64,000 nucleotides of DNA, taken from Mycolicibacter longobardus (lineage in GTDB: Bacteria; Actinomycetota; Actinomycetes; Mycobacteriales; Mycobacteriaceae). The first letter of the stretch is position 1. Each line of letters begins with the position of its first letter. Below are positions 40,425-50,808 of the stretch, piece after piece. The notes under the pieces are model-generated. The model was not told where the DNA came from and ran no database searches. It worked only from the letters and a program-made list of their open reading frames with translations. The position numbers and the translations under genes are program-made. The stretch is taken from NCBI RefSeq assembly GCF_002102265.1, contig NZ_LQPG01000017.1, forward strand, positions 186,001 to 250,000, written 5' to 3'.

Positions 40425-41278
40425 CCGCCAAAGACCAGCCCGCGCATCCGGCGGTACAGCCACGTCGCATCCGGTTCAACTACCCGGTGGCCGCCCTGGA
40501 GCGCCACTTCGTTCAGGGCGACCTGGTGATGAGCCACATGATCGCGCACCTGTCGGCGGTGTTCCCCGAGGGCGAGGACTTCTTCATTCGTTCGGTGCGC
40601 CGCTACGCCGACCAGATCACCGACCCCGACCTGAAGGACCAGGTCAAGGGGTTCATCGGCCAGGAGGTCACGCACGGCCGCGAGCACCGTGCGCTCAACG
40701 AGCGCCTGCAGGAGATGGGCTACCCGACCCGCAGGATCGACCGGCTTGTGCACCGCCGCCTGAAGGCCTCCGAACGGCGTTTCTCCCCGCTGACCTGCCT
40801 TGCGATCACTGCCGCACTCGAACATTTCACCGCGGTCTTTGCCGAGACCCTGCTTGCCGACGAGCGGTGCCAGGCGTTGCTGGGCACGACTGAGGTGCGG
40901 TCCATGCTGCTGTGGCACGCCATCGAGGAGTCCGAGCACCGCTCGGTGGCATTCGACGTGTATCGCGCGGTCGGCGGTGATGAGACGCGGCGCATCCGCA
41001 CGATGCGGATCATCCGATTCAGTTTCCCGCTCGCCGTCTTGGCGAACACCATCATCTCGCTGTTGGGCGACCGGGCCGCCTACCACCCGGTGCGCCTGTT
41101 CCGCAGCTTTGCCGCACTGCGGCATTCGCCGTTCTTGACCCGTGCGGTCTTCCGCCGGCTGGGCGAGTACCTGAGGCCGGGCTTCCACCCCGACGACCAG
41201 GACAACACCGCGCTGCTGGAGTACTGGTCCTCGGCACTGTTCGGCGAACAGGGATCGTTGGCCGACCACCTGCACTGA
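40421..41278 (+). CDS. Metal-dependent hydrolase-family protein (PF10118-like), diiron-type
   Basis: A 285-residue helical protein with repeated acidic/His motifs: EGEDFF, GQEVTHGREHR, ALEHFTAVFAE and LLWHAIEESEHRSVAFDVY. The E-x6-E-x2-H type spacing resembles ferritin-like diiron proteins, and the family is annotated as predicted metal-dependent hydrolase. It begins with (R/V)RRIRFNYP, the usual family opening. Coupled to the TetR gene (ATGA). Substrate unknown; hydroxylase or hydrolase activity is inference. Confidence 0.75.
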   Translation: MTAKDQPAHPAVQPRRIRFNYPVAALERHFVQGDLVMSHMIAHLSAVFPEGEDFFIRSVRRYADQITDPDLKDQVKGFIGQEVTHGREHRALNERLQEMGYPTRRIDRLVHRRLKASERRFSPLTCLAITAALEHFTAVFAETLLADERCQALLGTTEVRSMLLWHAIEESEHRSVAFDVYRAVGGDETRRIRTMRIIRFSFPLAVLANTIISLLGDRAAYHPVRLFRSFAALRHSPFLTRAVFRRLGEYLRPGFHPDDQDNTALLEYWSSALFGEQGSLADHLH

Positions 41279-41295
41279 GCGTTGCGGCCGGTTAT

Positions 41296-41325
41296 TTGAC
41301 GCATGCTCGGTCCAGCGGCTACCGT
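41296..41325 (+). promoter_or_regulatory. ilvBNC promoter
   Basis: TTGACG (-35) and TACCGT (41320-41325, -10) with 18 bases between. Transcription would start about 41332, two bases before the leader-peptide ATG. Confidence 0.6.
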
Positions 41326-41333
41326 CGTCTGCT

Positions 41334-41384
41334 ATGGACAACGGCATGCTCGTAGTAGCCCCCTGCGCGTTGGTTGTTGCCTGA
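41334..41384 (+). CDS. ilvB leader peptide (attenuator sensor)
   Basis: A 16-codon frame, MDNGMLVVAPCALVVA then TGA. It holds two Leu and four Val codons, ending in the run Leu-Val-Val at the base of the following hairpin. Its position after the promoter, the biased composition and the downstream hairpins fit classical attenuation by charged Val/Leu tRNA. Too short to be recognised by composition alone, so the call rests on context. Confidence 0.75.
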   Translation: MDNGMLVVAPCALVVA

Positions 41385-41441
41385 GCTTCCAACAACCGAC
41401 GCGCAACCCTCGTGCAGCAGCTGAGCTGGCGGGGGTTTTTT
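41365..41441 (+). promoter_or_regulatory. Transcription attenuator of ilvBNC
   Basis: Hairpin 1: GCGCGTTGGTTGTTG (41365-41379) pairs with CAACAACCGACGCGC (41390-41404), nearly perfect over 15 bases, and includes the Leu-Val-Val codons of the leader peptide. Hairpin 2: AACCCTCGTGCAGC (41405-) pairs imperfectly with GCTGGCGGGGGTT and is followed by TTTTTT at 41436-41441, an intrinsic terminator. Stalling on the leader's Val/Leu codons would change which structure forms and let transcription reach ilvB. Confidence 0.75.
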
Positions 41442-41484
41442 GTTGCCACCAGTCCAGAGCCCCAGAGGAATTGAAGAGGAAACC

Positions 41485-43355
41485 GTGAGCGCACCCACCA
41501 CGCGACCGCCGGAGCGGTCCGCCCCGCAGTCGGCCAACGGGGCTAATGCCACCGACAAGGCCTCGGACGCGGCCTCAAATGCCAAATCCGCCAAGCGCAT
41601 CCCGCCGGAGCAGATGACCGGCGCGCAGTCGGTGATCCGATCGCTGGAGGAACTCGACGTCGACGTGATCTTCGGTATCCCCGGCGGGGCGGTGTTGCCG
41701 GTCTACGATCCGCTGTTCGACTCGAAGAAGCTGCGTCACGTGCTGGTTCGCCATGAGCAGGGTGCCGGGCACGCTGCCAGCGGCTACGCGCACGCCACCG
41801 GACGGGTCGGGGTGTGCATGGCCACCTCCGGTCCGGGTGCCACCAACCTGGTCACCCCGCTGGCCGACGCGCAGATGGACTCCATCCCCGTGGTCGCGAT
41901 CACCGGACAGGTCGGCCGTCAACTGATCGGCACCGACGCCTTCCAGGAGGCCGACATCTCCGGCATCACGATGCCGATCACCAAGCACAACTTCCTGGTC
42001 CGCAACGGCGACGACATCCCGCGGGTGATCGCCGAGGCGTTCCACATCGCCGAAAGCGGACGGCCTGGAGCAGTTCTCGTCGATATCCCCAAGGATGTCC
42101 TGCAGGGGCAGTGCACATTTGCCTGGCCGCCCCGGCTGGAACTGCCCGGATACAAGCCCACCACCAAACCGCACAGCCGGCAGGTCCGTGAGGCCGCCAA
42201 GCTGATCGCTGCCGCGCGCCGGCCGGTGCTCTACGTCGGTGGCGGCGTGATCCGCGGTGACGCGTGCGAGGAGCTGGCGGAGCTGGCCGAGCTGACCGGC
42301 ATCCCGGTGGTCACCACCCTGATGGCCCGCGGCGCTTTCCCGGACAGCCACCGCCAACACTTGGGCATGCCCGGCATGCACGGCACGGTGTCGGCGGTCG
42401 CCGGACTGCAGCGCTCGGATCTGCTGATCACCCTGGGCGCTCGTTTCGACGACCGGGTCACCGGCCAGCTGGACTCGTTCGCCCCGGACGCCAAGGTGAT
42501 TCACGCCGACATCGACCCGGCCGAGATCGGCAAGAACCGGCACGCCGACGTGCCGATCGTCGGCGACGTCAAGGCCGTCATCAACGAGCTGTTGGAAGTG
42601 CTTCGTCACGAGAAGTTGCCGCTGGACCTGACCAACTGGTGGAGCTACCTCGACGACGTGCGCTCGACCTACCCGCTGAGTTACGGGCCGCAGAGCGACG
42701 GCAGCCTGTCTCCGGAGTTCGTGATCGAGACGCTGGGCCGCATCGCCGGACCCGACGCGCTCTACGTCGCCGGCGTCGGCCAGCACCAGATGTGGGCCGC
42801 GCAGTTCGTGCGCTACGAAAAGCCGCGCACCTGGCTGAACTCCGGGGGACTGGGCACCATGGGGTTCGCCATCCCGGCGGCGATGGGCGCCAAGATGGGC
42901 CGCCCGGACGCCGAGGTGTGGGCGATCGACGGCGACGGCTGCTTCCAGATGACCAACCAGGAACTGGCCACCTGCGCCATCGAAGGTATGCCGATCAAGG
43001 TGGCGCTGATCAACAACGGCAACCTCGGCATGGTGCGCCAGTGGCAGACCCTGTTCTACGGGGAGCGCTACTCTCAGACCGACCTGGCCACCCACTCGCA
43101 CCGCATCCCTGACTTCGTGATGCTGGCCGAGGCCCTGGGATGTGTCGGATTGCGTTGCGAGCGTGAGGAAGACGTCGAGGACGTGATCAATCAGGCCCGG
43201 GCGATCACGGACCGCCCGGTGGTGATCGACTTCATCGTCGGGGCGGATGCGCAGGTGTGGCCGATGGTGGCCGCCGGCACCAGCAACGACGAGATCCAGG
43301 CCGCGCGCGGAATACGTCCGCTGTTCGACGACTCCGACAACGAAGGGCATGCGTG

Positions 43356-43356
<1 letters not shown>
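41485..43356 (+). CDS. ilvB: Acetolactate synthase large subunit IlvB
   Basis: A 623-residue thiamine-diphosphate enzyme that joins pyruvate with pyruvate or 2-ketobutyrate, the first shared step to Val, Leu and Ile. Seen: [23 protein letters not shown] at the start of the Pyr domain, [15 protein letters not shown] (catalytic Glu), [17 protein letters not shown], and the ThDP signature [15 protein letters not shown] with [15 protein letters not shown] 41485 follows GAAGAGGAAA. It has an extra ~40-residue polar N-terminus. The stop overlaps ilvN (TGATG). Confidence 0.96.
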
Positions 43357-44907
<1,551 letters not shown>

Positions 44908-44965
44908 GAAGTTTGATGCTCATCGCGACGCGGTAGCGGCTGCGGTCGCGGAGGCCGTCAGAAAA

Positions 44966-44997
44966 CGAGTGGCCCCTTCTACGGAAGGGGCCACTCG
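44966..44997. terminator. Perfect 14-bp hairpin terminator of ilvBNC
   Basis: CGAGTGGCCCCTTC (44966-44979), loop TACG, GAAGGGGCCACTCG (44984-44997). It stands between the convergent ilvC and the repeat-protein gene. The core GTGGCCCC-TTC is shared with the terminator at 35806. Confidence 0.85.
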
Positions 44998-45064
44998 CTT
45001 CTTGTCACCGGTTCGACGCGACCTGGGGGATTTCCAATGCCCCCCAGTCAGTCGGTTCGGTTCT

Positions 45065-45769
45065 TTACAGGCCGCCGAGCCAGCCGTCGAGCAATCCGTC
45101 GAGCAAGCCGGACAGGTCCAGGCCACCCAACAGCCCCGACAGGTCGAGGTTGTCGAGCAGGTCGCCGAAGCTGTCGAAGATTCCGGACAGGTCGATGTTG
45201 GTCAGGAAGTCGGTGAAGCTGCTGAAGATTCCGGACAGGTCGATGTTGGTCAGGAAGTCGGTGAAGCTGCTGAAGATTGCGGAGAAGTCGATGTTGGTCA
45301 GGAAGTCGGTGAAGCTGCTGAAGATTCCGGACAGGTCGATGTTGGTCAGGAAGTCGGTGAGGCTGCCAAATACTGCGGCGAAGTCGAAGTTGGTCAGGAA
45401 GTCGCCGAGGCTGCCGAAGAGCCCGGAGAAGTCGATGTTGCCCAGGAGGTCGCCGAGGTTGCCGAAGAGTCCGGAGAAGTCGATGCCGGTCAGAAGATTG
45501 TCGAAGATTCCGGACAGGTCGATGTTGCTCAGGAGGTTGTCGAAGAGCCCGGAGAAGTCGATGTTGGCCAGGAGATTACCGAGGCCGGCAAATATGCCGG
45601 AGAAGTCGATGCCGCTCAGCAGATCACCCACCCCGCCGCTGTCGGCGGTGAGCTCGATGGCCGGCATATGCGAGCTGGCCGGGGTGACTACCACGGGAGT
45701 GGCGGCGATCGCGCCGGCGCCGATGAGCGCGACGCCCGCGAGGGCCAATGGACGAAGGGTGGCGTGCAT
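45065..45769 (-). CDS. Exported 16-residue tandem-repeat protein, GjpA-like signal
   Basis: A 234-residue protein. The N-terminal LALAGVALIGAGAIAATPVVV is the signal-like segment of the GjpA-type genes upstream. Residues ~50-220 are tandem units of the form S-F-T-D-F-L-T-N-I-D-L-S-G-I-F-S, 16 residues long (two units are 13). At least four copies are near identical in DNA with a 48-base period (45180, 45228, 45276, 45324). The D-(L/F)-S-G-(I/L)-F core recalls pentapeptide-like or LRR-like solenoids. No cysteine in the mature part. Function unknown; surface location is inferred. Confidence 0.75.
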   Translation of the reverse strand: MHATLRPLALAGVALIGAGAIAATPVVVTPASSHMPAIELTADSGGVGDLLSGIDFSGIFAGLGNLLANIDFSGLFDNLLSNIDLSGIFDNLLTGIDFSGLFGNLGDLLGNIDFSGLFGSLGDFLTNFDFAAVFGSLTDFLTNIDLSGIFSSFTDFLTNIDFSAIFSSFTDFLTNIDLSGIFSSFTDFLTNIDLSGIFDSFGDLLDNLDLSGLLGGLDLSGLLDGLLDGWLGGL

Positions 45770-46062
45770 GGATTCTCCTCAGGTTGTGACCTGTGTCATT
45801 GCTCGGGGGGTTTGTAACGCTCGACACAAGTAAACTGAGATTACACTAAAGTGAAATTATGTCCATAGTTATCTGGCAAATTTCTGTGCGGTGGCCCGGG
45901 GTCCGCGCGCCGGTATCCGCCGCCACGACCACGGTCGTCGGCCGTTGAGCCGAGTCCGTCGACAATTCGGTTGACGCTGGAATTCAGAACTCGGGGGTGG
46001 CAGCGCTAGCCGGCCCTGTAAGGTTCTGAATATCTGCCCAGGTAGATGGCAACGGCCCCCGG
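45770..46062. other. Intergenic, AT-rich promoter patch, no gene recognised
   Basis: 45820-45870 is AT-rich and contains the near-palindrome TTACACT-AA-AGTGAAA, probably the promoter/operator of the repeat-protein gene. The rest shows no convincing coding frame. Confidence 0.4.
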
Positions 46063-46533
46063 TTACGCCGCCAGGTCGGGGAACACCCCGAGTACCGGCT
46101 GCCGGACTCCGCCGTTGCTGAATTCCGGGCACCAGGGCCGGTGCCCGCGCTCGTCGGCCCACACCAGTTGCAGCGCCCGCACGTCACGGCCGTAGAAGGC
46201 GACCGCCACGTTCATATGTGCGTCCGGATGGTCTACCGCAACCACCAGCACCAGCTGCCCGCCCGGCCCCGAGACCCATTCGCCGGGTACCGGCCGTCCG
46301 CCGTCCAGCAGATACGCGGCCACACCGTTGAGCAACCTGGCCGTCGGGTGCGGCGGCAGGCCCGTGACCAACAGCTCCGGCAACCCGTGCTCGTGCAGGC
46401 CGATGGTGTAGGCGTACGGCACGCGCTCGCTCTCCACGTACTGCACCGCCCAACCGTGTACGTCCACCGTTGCGCGGACAGCGGCCAGCCATTCTTCGGT
46501 GGTGCTTCCCGGGTGATCACATTTCCAGCACAT
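46063..46533 (-). CDS. DUF4262 family protein
   Basis: A 156-residue cytoplasmic protein starting MCWKCDHPGST (a C-x2-C pair), with the DUF4262 blocks GWAVQYVESERVPYAYTIGL, HGLPELLVTGL and QLVLVVAVDHPDAHMNVAVA. Function unknown. It stands alone; the stop is next to non-coding sequence. Confidence 0.75.
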   Translation of the reverse strand: MCWKCDHPGSTTEEWLAAVRATVDVHGWAVQYVESERVPYAYTIGLHEHGLPELLVTGLPPHPTARLLNGVAAYLLDGGRPVPGEWVSGPGGQLVLVVAVDHPDAHMNVAVAFYGRDVRALQLVWADERGHRPWCPEFSNGGVRQPVLGVFPDLAA

Positions 46534-46610
46534 GAGTGCTTCCCCTTCCTTGCGGTCCTACTTGCCGCCAGGGTGCGCCGGGGTACCGACAAGAAATGGG
46601 TTCCGTGCCG

Positions 46611-46664
46611 CGAGATTGAGCCCAGGCAGGTGAAATCGGCCCAGTCGGCTTCAGTGCAATCTCG
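46611..46664. repeat. Long-looped intergenic inverted repeat
   Basis: CGAGATTG (46611) and CAATCTCG (46657-46664), 38 bases apart, in the 335-base gap between the DUF4262 gene and serA. Similar in layout to those at 4475 and 29877. Confidence 0.5.
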
Positions 46665-46687
46665 GGGTGGCCTGCGCATCGTCGGCT

Positions 46688-46853
46688 GCGCCCGGCTTCG
46701 CCGCGCTGGCGACCGGCGCTGTGCTGACGGTGGCCGGCCCGTCCCCCGCAAGCGGGAGGTGCCCCCAGCGCCCGGCTTCGCCGCGCTGGCGACCGGCGCC
46801 GCGCTGACGGTGGCCGGCCCGCTGCGCCCGGCTTCGCCGCGCTGGCGACCGGC
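46688..46853. repeat. Three-copy GC-rich repeat with dispersed repeat copy 3, upstream of serA
   Basis: GCGCCCGGCTTCGCCGCGCT plus GGCGACCGGC occurs at 46688, 46768 and 46824. Between copies 1 and 2, and again between 2 and 3, comes GCTGACGGTGGCCGGCCCG (46723, 46803). The 29-base dispersed repeat GTCCCCCGCAAGCGGGAGGT... is at 46741-46769. The block ends 4 bases before the serA -10. Confidence 0.8.
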
Positions 46854-46856
46854 CAC

Positions 46857-46862
46857 TACGCT
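46857..46862 (+). promoter_or_regulatory. Probable -10 hexamer of a leaderless serA promoter
   Basis: TACGCT begins 12 bases before the serA GTG at 46869. Confidence 0.45.
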
Positions 46863-46868
46863 GTCCGA

Positions 46869-48455
46869 GTGACTCTGCCCGTGGTTTTGATCGCTGACAA
46901 ACTCGCCCAATCCACCGTCGCCGCCCTGGGTGACCAGGTCGAGGTTCGCTGGGTGGACGGTCCGGACCGAGAGAAGCTGCTTGCCGCGGTACCGGAGGCG
47001 GACGCGCTGCTGGTGCGCTCGGCCACCACCGTCGACGCTGAGGTGCTCGCCGCCGGCACGAAGCTCAAGATCGTGGCCCGTGCCGGTGTCGGCCTGGACA
47101 ACGTCGACGTCGATGCCGCGACCGCCCGCGGGGTGCTGGTGGTCAACGCCCCGACCTCGAACATCCACAGCGCAGCCGAGCACGCGATCGCACTGATGCT
47201 CGCCGCCGCCCGTGAGATCCCCGCTGCCGACGCCTCACTGCACGGCAAGGAGTGGAAGCGGTCGTCGTTCTCCGGCACCGAGATCTACGACCACACCGTC
47301 GGCGTGGTCGGGTTGGGACGCATCGGCCAATTGGTGGCACAGCGCCTGGCCGCGTTCGGAGCCCACATCGTGGCCTACGACCCGTACGTGTCGGCGGCCC
47401 GGGCCGCGCAGCTCGGCATCGAGCTGCTCAGCCTCGATGATCTGCTCGGCCGCGCCGACTTCATCTCGGTGCACCTGCCGAAGACCCCCGAGACCGCGGG
47501 CCTGATCGGCAAGGAGGCGCTGGCCAAGACCAAGCCGGGGGTGATCATCGTCAACGCCGCCCGCGGCGGGCTGATCGACGAGGCGGCGCTGGCCGAGGCG
47601 ATCACCAGCGGTCATGTCCGGGCAGCCGGCCTGGACGTGTTTGCCACCGAGCCGTGCACCGACTCGCCGCTGTTCGATCTGCCCCAGGTGGTGGTGACCC
47701 CGCACCTGGGCGCGTCGACCGCCGAGGCCCAGGACCGGGCCGGCACCGACGTCGCCAAGAGCGTAAAGCTGGCGCTGGCCGGGGAATTCGTTCCCGATGC
47801 GGTCAACGTCGGTGGTGGTGCGGTGAGCGAGGAAGTGGCGCCCTGGCTGGATCTGGTGCGCAAGCTCGGGCTGCTGGCCGGAGCGCTCTCCGACGGGCTT
47901 CCGGTGTCGCTGTCGGTGCAGGTGCGCGGCGAGTTGGCGTCCGAGGACGTTGGGGTACTGCGCCTTTCGGCGTTGCGCGGACTGTTCTCGGCCGTCATCG
48001 AAGACCCGGTCACCTTCGTCAACGCGCCGGCGCTGGCCGCCGAACGCGGGGTGGCCGCCGAGATCGGCACCGCCACTGAGAGCCCCAACCACCGCAGCGT
48101 CGTTGAGCTCAGGGCGGTGACCGCCGACGGGTCGGCCGTCACGGTGGCCGGCACCCTGTCCGGCACAAAGCAGGTGGAGAAGATCGTCGAGATCAACGGC
48201 CGGCACTTTGACCTGCGGGCCCAAGGTGTCAACCTGATCATCAACTACTCTGATCAGCCCGGGGCGCTGGGCAAGATCGGCACCCTGCTGGGTTCGGCGG
48301 GCATCAACATCCACGCCGCGCAGCTTTCCGAAGACGCCGAGGGCCCCGCGGCGACGGTCCTGTTGCGGGTCGACCGCCAGGTGCCCGCGGAGGTGTGTTC
48401 GGCGATCAGCGCTGCCGTCGGCGCCAACAAACTTGAGGAGGTAGACCTGTCATGA
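46869..48455 (+). CDS. serA: D-3-phosphoglycerate dehydrogenase SerA
   Basis: A 528-residue enzyme, the first step of serine synthesis; length equals M. tuberculosis SerA1. Seen: [15 protein letters not shown] (NAD site), [14 protein letters not shown] (catalytic Arg region), DVFATEPC (Glu) and [13 protein letters not shown] (His), then the intervening ASB domain and the C-terminal ACT domain ([20 protein letters not shown]) that binds serine for feedback. GTG start with a leaderless-type hexamer. The stop overlaps leuB. Confidence 0.96.
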   Translation: MTLPVVLIADKLAQSTVAALGDQVEVRWVDGPDREKLLAAVPEADALLVRSATTVDAEVLAAGTKLKIVARAGVGLDNVDVDAATARGVLVVNAPTSNIHSAAEHAIALMLAAAREIPAADASLHGKEWKRSSFSGTEIYDHTVGVVGLGRIGQLVAQRLAAFGAHIVAYDPYVSAARAAQLGIELLSLDDLLGRADFISVHLPKTPETAGLIGKEALAKTKPGVIIVNAARGGLIDEAALAEAITSGHVRAAGLDVFATEPCTDSPLFDLPQVVVTPHLGASTAEAQDRAGTDVAKSVKLALAGEFVPDAVNVGGGAVSEEVAPWLDLVRKLGLLAGALSDGLPVSLSVQVRGELASEDVGVLRLSALRGLFSAVIEDPVTFVNAPALAAERGVAAEIGTATESPNHRSVVELRAVTADGSAVTVAGTLSGTKQVEKIVEINGRHFDLRAQGVNLIINYSDQPGALGKIGTLLGSAGINIHAAQLSEDAEGPAATVLLRVDRQVPAEVCSAISAAVGANKLEEVDLS

Positions 48456-49468
48456 GCCTCAAACTCGCGGTCATCCCCGGCGACGGGATCGGCCAGGAGG
48501 TCACTGCCGAGGCCATCAAGGTGCTCGACGCCGTGCTGCCCGGCACCGAGAAGACCAGTTATGACCTGGGTGCCAGGCGCTACCACGCCACCGGCGAGGT
48601 GCTGCCGGACTCAGTCCTCGATGAGATCCGCGGCCATGACGTGATCCTGCTCGGTGCGATCGGCGACCCGTCGGTTCCGTCCGGCGTCCTCGAGCGCGGC
48701 CTGCTGCTCAAGGCGCGCTTCGCGCTCGACCACCACGTCAATCTGCGACCCGCCCGGCTGTATCCGGGGGTGAGCAGCCCGCTGGCCGGCGACCCGCAGG
48801 TCGACCTGGTGGTGGTGCGTGAAGGCACCGAGGGGCCCTACGCCGGCACCGGTGGTTTCCTGCGCCGCGGTACTCCGCACGAGATCGCTTCGGAGGTCAG
48901 CGTCAATACCGCATTCGGGGTGCGCCGCGTGGTGCACGATGCGTTCGGTCGGGCGCAGCGCCGACGCAAGCACCTGACCCTGTTGCACAAGACCAACGTG
49001 CTCAACTTCGCCGGGGATCTGTGGTGGCGCACGGTGCAGGAGATCGCGCCCGAATACCCCGATGTCGAAATCGCCTACTGCCACACCGACGCCGCGACCA
49101 TCTATCTGGTCACCGACCCCGGCCGCTTCGATGTGATCGTCACCGACAACCTGTTCGGCGACATCGTCACCGACCTGGCCGCCGCGGTGTGCGGCGGTAT
49201 CGGATTGGCGGCCAGCGGCAACATCGACGCCACTCGCACCAACCCGTCGATGTTCGAGCCGGTGCACGGCAGTGCGCCCGACATCGCCGGGCAGGGCATC
49301 GCGGACCCGACAGCCGCCATCATGTCGGTGGCGTTGCTGCTGGCGCATGTCGGTGAGGATGCCGCAGCGGCCAAGGTCGACGAGGCCGTCGCCCAGCACC
49401 TGGCCACCCGCGGCGATCAGAAGCTGTCCACGACCGCGACCGGCGACCGGATTCTGAGCCTGATCTGA
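48452..49468 (+). CDS. leuB: 3-isopropylmalate dehydrogenase LeuB
   Basis: A 338-residue NAD-dependent enzyme of leucine synthesis. Seen: [56 protein letters not shown] (catalytic Lys), the metal ligands in [15 protein letters not shown], and [23 protein letters not shown] overlaps the serA stop (ATGA). It ends directly against the convergent CoA-transferase gene with no gap. Confidence 0.96.
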   Translation: MSLKLAVIPGDGIGQEVTAEAIKVLDAVLPGTEKTSYDLGARRYHATGEVLPDSVLDEIRGHDVILLGAIGDPSVPSGVLERGLLLKARFALDHHVNLRPARLYPGVSSPLAGDPQVDLVVVREGTEGPYAGTGGFLRRGTPHEIASEVSVNTAFGVRRVVHDAFGRAQRRRKHLTLLHKTNVLNFAGDLWWRTVQEIAPEYPDVEIAYCHTDAATIYLVTDPGRFDVIVTDNLFGDIVTDLAAAVCGGIGLAASGNIDATRTNPSMFEPVHGSAPDIAGQGIADPTAAIMSVALLLAHVGEDAAAAKVDEAVAQHLATRGDQKLSTTATGDRILSLI

Positions 49469-50143
49469 CTAGCCGAAACCGACGGGCAATCTCGCCGCGA
49501 GATCAGCCACGGTGGTGCCGAAGGTTTCCCGTGGCCGGACTGCTCCCGCGACGGTGTCGATGTCGATGATTGCGTACTCGGTGTACACCCTGCTGACGCA
49601 ACGCAGACCGGTCAGTGGGTAGGTGCACGACGAAACCAGTTTGGCGGCACCGTCTTTGGTGAACAGGTCCATCATCACAAACACGTCCTTGGCTCCGATC
49701 GCCAAGTCCATGGCTCCGCCGACGGCCGGGATCGCGTCCGGTTCCCCGGTGTGCCAGTTGGCCAGGTCACCGTGTCGGCTGACCTGTAGCGCTCCGAGCA
49801 CGCACACGTCGAGATGCCCCCCGCGCATCATTGCGAAGGAGTCGGCGTGGTGGAAGTAGGAGGCCCCGGGCATCTCGGTGACCGGAATCTTGCCGGCATT
49901 CGTGAGATCGGGATCGATGTCCTCGCCACGGGCCGCGGGTCCCATGCCCAGCATCCCGTTCTCCGTGTGCAGCACCACACCGGCTTCAGGCGACAGGTGA
50001 TCGGCCACCAGGGTGGGCTGCCCGATACCGAGATTGACGTAGGAGCCCGCGGGGATGTCACGGGCGACGATGGCGGCCAGTTCGTCGCGGGTCAGCGGGC
50101 CGCGGTCAACGTGCTCGATCACATTGGCGGGGACCGGCGTCAC
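49469..50143 (-). CDS. pcaJ: 3-oxoadipate CoA-transferase subunit B (PcaJ)
   Basis: A 224-residue beta subunit. Seen: GSYVNLGIGQPTLVADHL, the catalytic glutamate in LHTENGMLGMG, HADSFAMMRGGHLDVCVLGA, and TGLRCVSRVYTEYAII. With subunit A it moves CoA from succinyl-CoA to 3-oxoadipate (a 3-oxoacid substrate is the alternative; context favours 3-oxoadipate). It is the last gene of the operon. pcaF, the thiolase for the final step, is not in the window. Confidence 0.88.
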   Translation of the reverse strand: MTPVPANVIEHVDRGPLTRDELAAIVARDIPAGSYVNLGIGQPTLVADHLSPEAGVVLHTENGMLGMGPAARGEDIDPDLTNAGKIPVTEMPGASYFHHADSFAMMRGGHLDVCVLGALQVSRHGDLANWHTGEPDAIPAVGGAMDLAIGAKDVFVMMDLFTKDGAAKLVSSCTYPLTGLRCVSRVYTEYAIIDIDTVAGAVRPRETFGTTVADLAARLPVGFG

Positions 50144-50808
50144 GAGCCCGTCTCCAGAATCCGATCGACGTAGATTCCCGGCGTGACAATCGCTTCGGAA
50201 TCCAGCTGGCCGGTGTCCACGACGCGGGAGACCTCGGCGACGGTCAGCGTGGCGGCGGTGGCCATCACCGGACCGAAGTTGCGGGCGGTTTTGCGATACA
50301 CCAGGTTTCCCGCGCGATCCCCGACATGGGCGCCGATCAGCGCGACATCCCCGTGAATCGGGTACTCCAGTGCATAATCCCTGCCGTTGATGGTTCGAAT
50401 CTCTTTGCCCTCAGTGAGCAACGTGCCCACGCCGGTGGGGCAGAAGAAGGCCCCGATGCCCGCACCGGCGGCGCGGATGCGTTCGGCGAGGTTGCCCTGC
50501 GGCACCAGTTCCAGCGCGACCTTGCCCGCGCGATACAGGCCGTCGAACACGTAGGAGTCGGACTGGCGGGGAAACGAACAGATCACCTTGCGAACTCGGC
50601 CGGCGGCCAGCAGCGCCGCCAGTCCGGTGTCGGCATTACCCGCGTTGTTGCTGACGATGGTGAGATCGCGAGCTCCCTGAGCGATCAACGCGTCGATCAG
50701 CACGGCGGGCATGCCGGCCATGCCGAATCCGCCCACCAAAACCGTTGCGCCGTCAGCGACTCCGGATACCGCTTCGGCAGCGGTGTCGCAGATCACGGTG
50801 CGGCTCAC
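50140..50808 (-). CDS. pcaI: 3-oxoadipate CoA-transferase subunit A (PcaI)
   Basis: A 222-residue alpha subunit: GATVLVGGFGMAGMPAVLIDAL (CoA loop), SNNAGNADTGLAALLAAGRV, ELVPQGNLAERIRAAGAGI, and FFCPTGVGTLLTEGKE. Overlaps pcaL (GTGA) and pcaJ (4 bases), so all three are coupled. Confidence 0.88.
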   Translation of the reverse strand: MSRTVICDTAAEAVSGVADGATVLVGGFGMAGMPAVLIDALIAQGARDLTIVSNNAGNADTGLAALLAAGRVRKVICSFPRQSDSYVFDGLYRAGKVALELVPQGNLAERIRAAGAGIGAFFCPTGVGTLLTEGKEIRTINGRDYALEYPIHGDVALIGAHVGDRAGNLVYRKTARNFGPVMATAATLTVAEVSRVVDTGQLDSEAIVTPGIYVDRILETGS

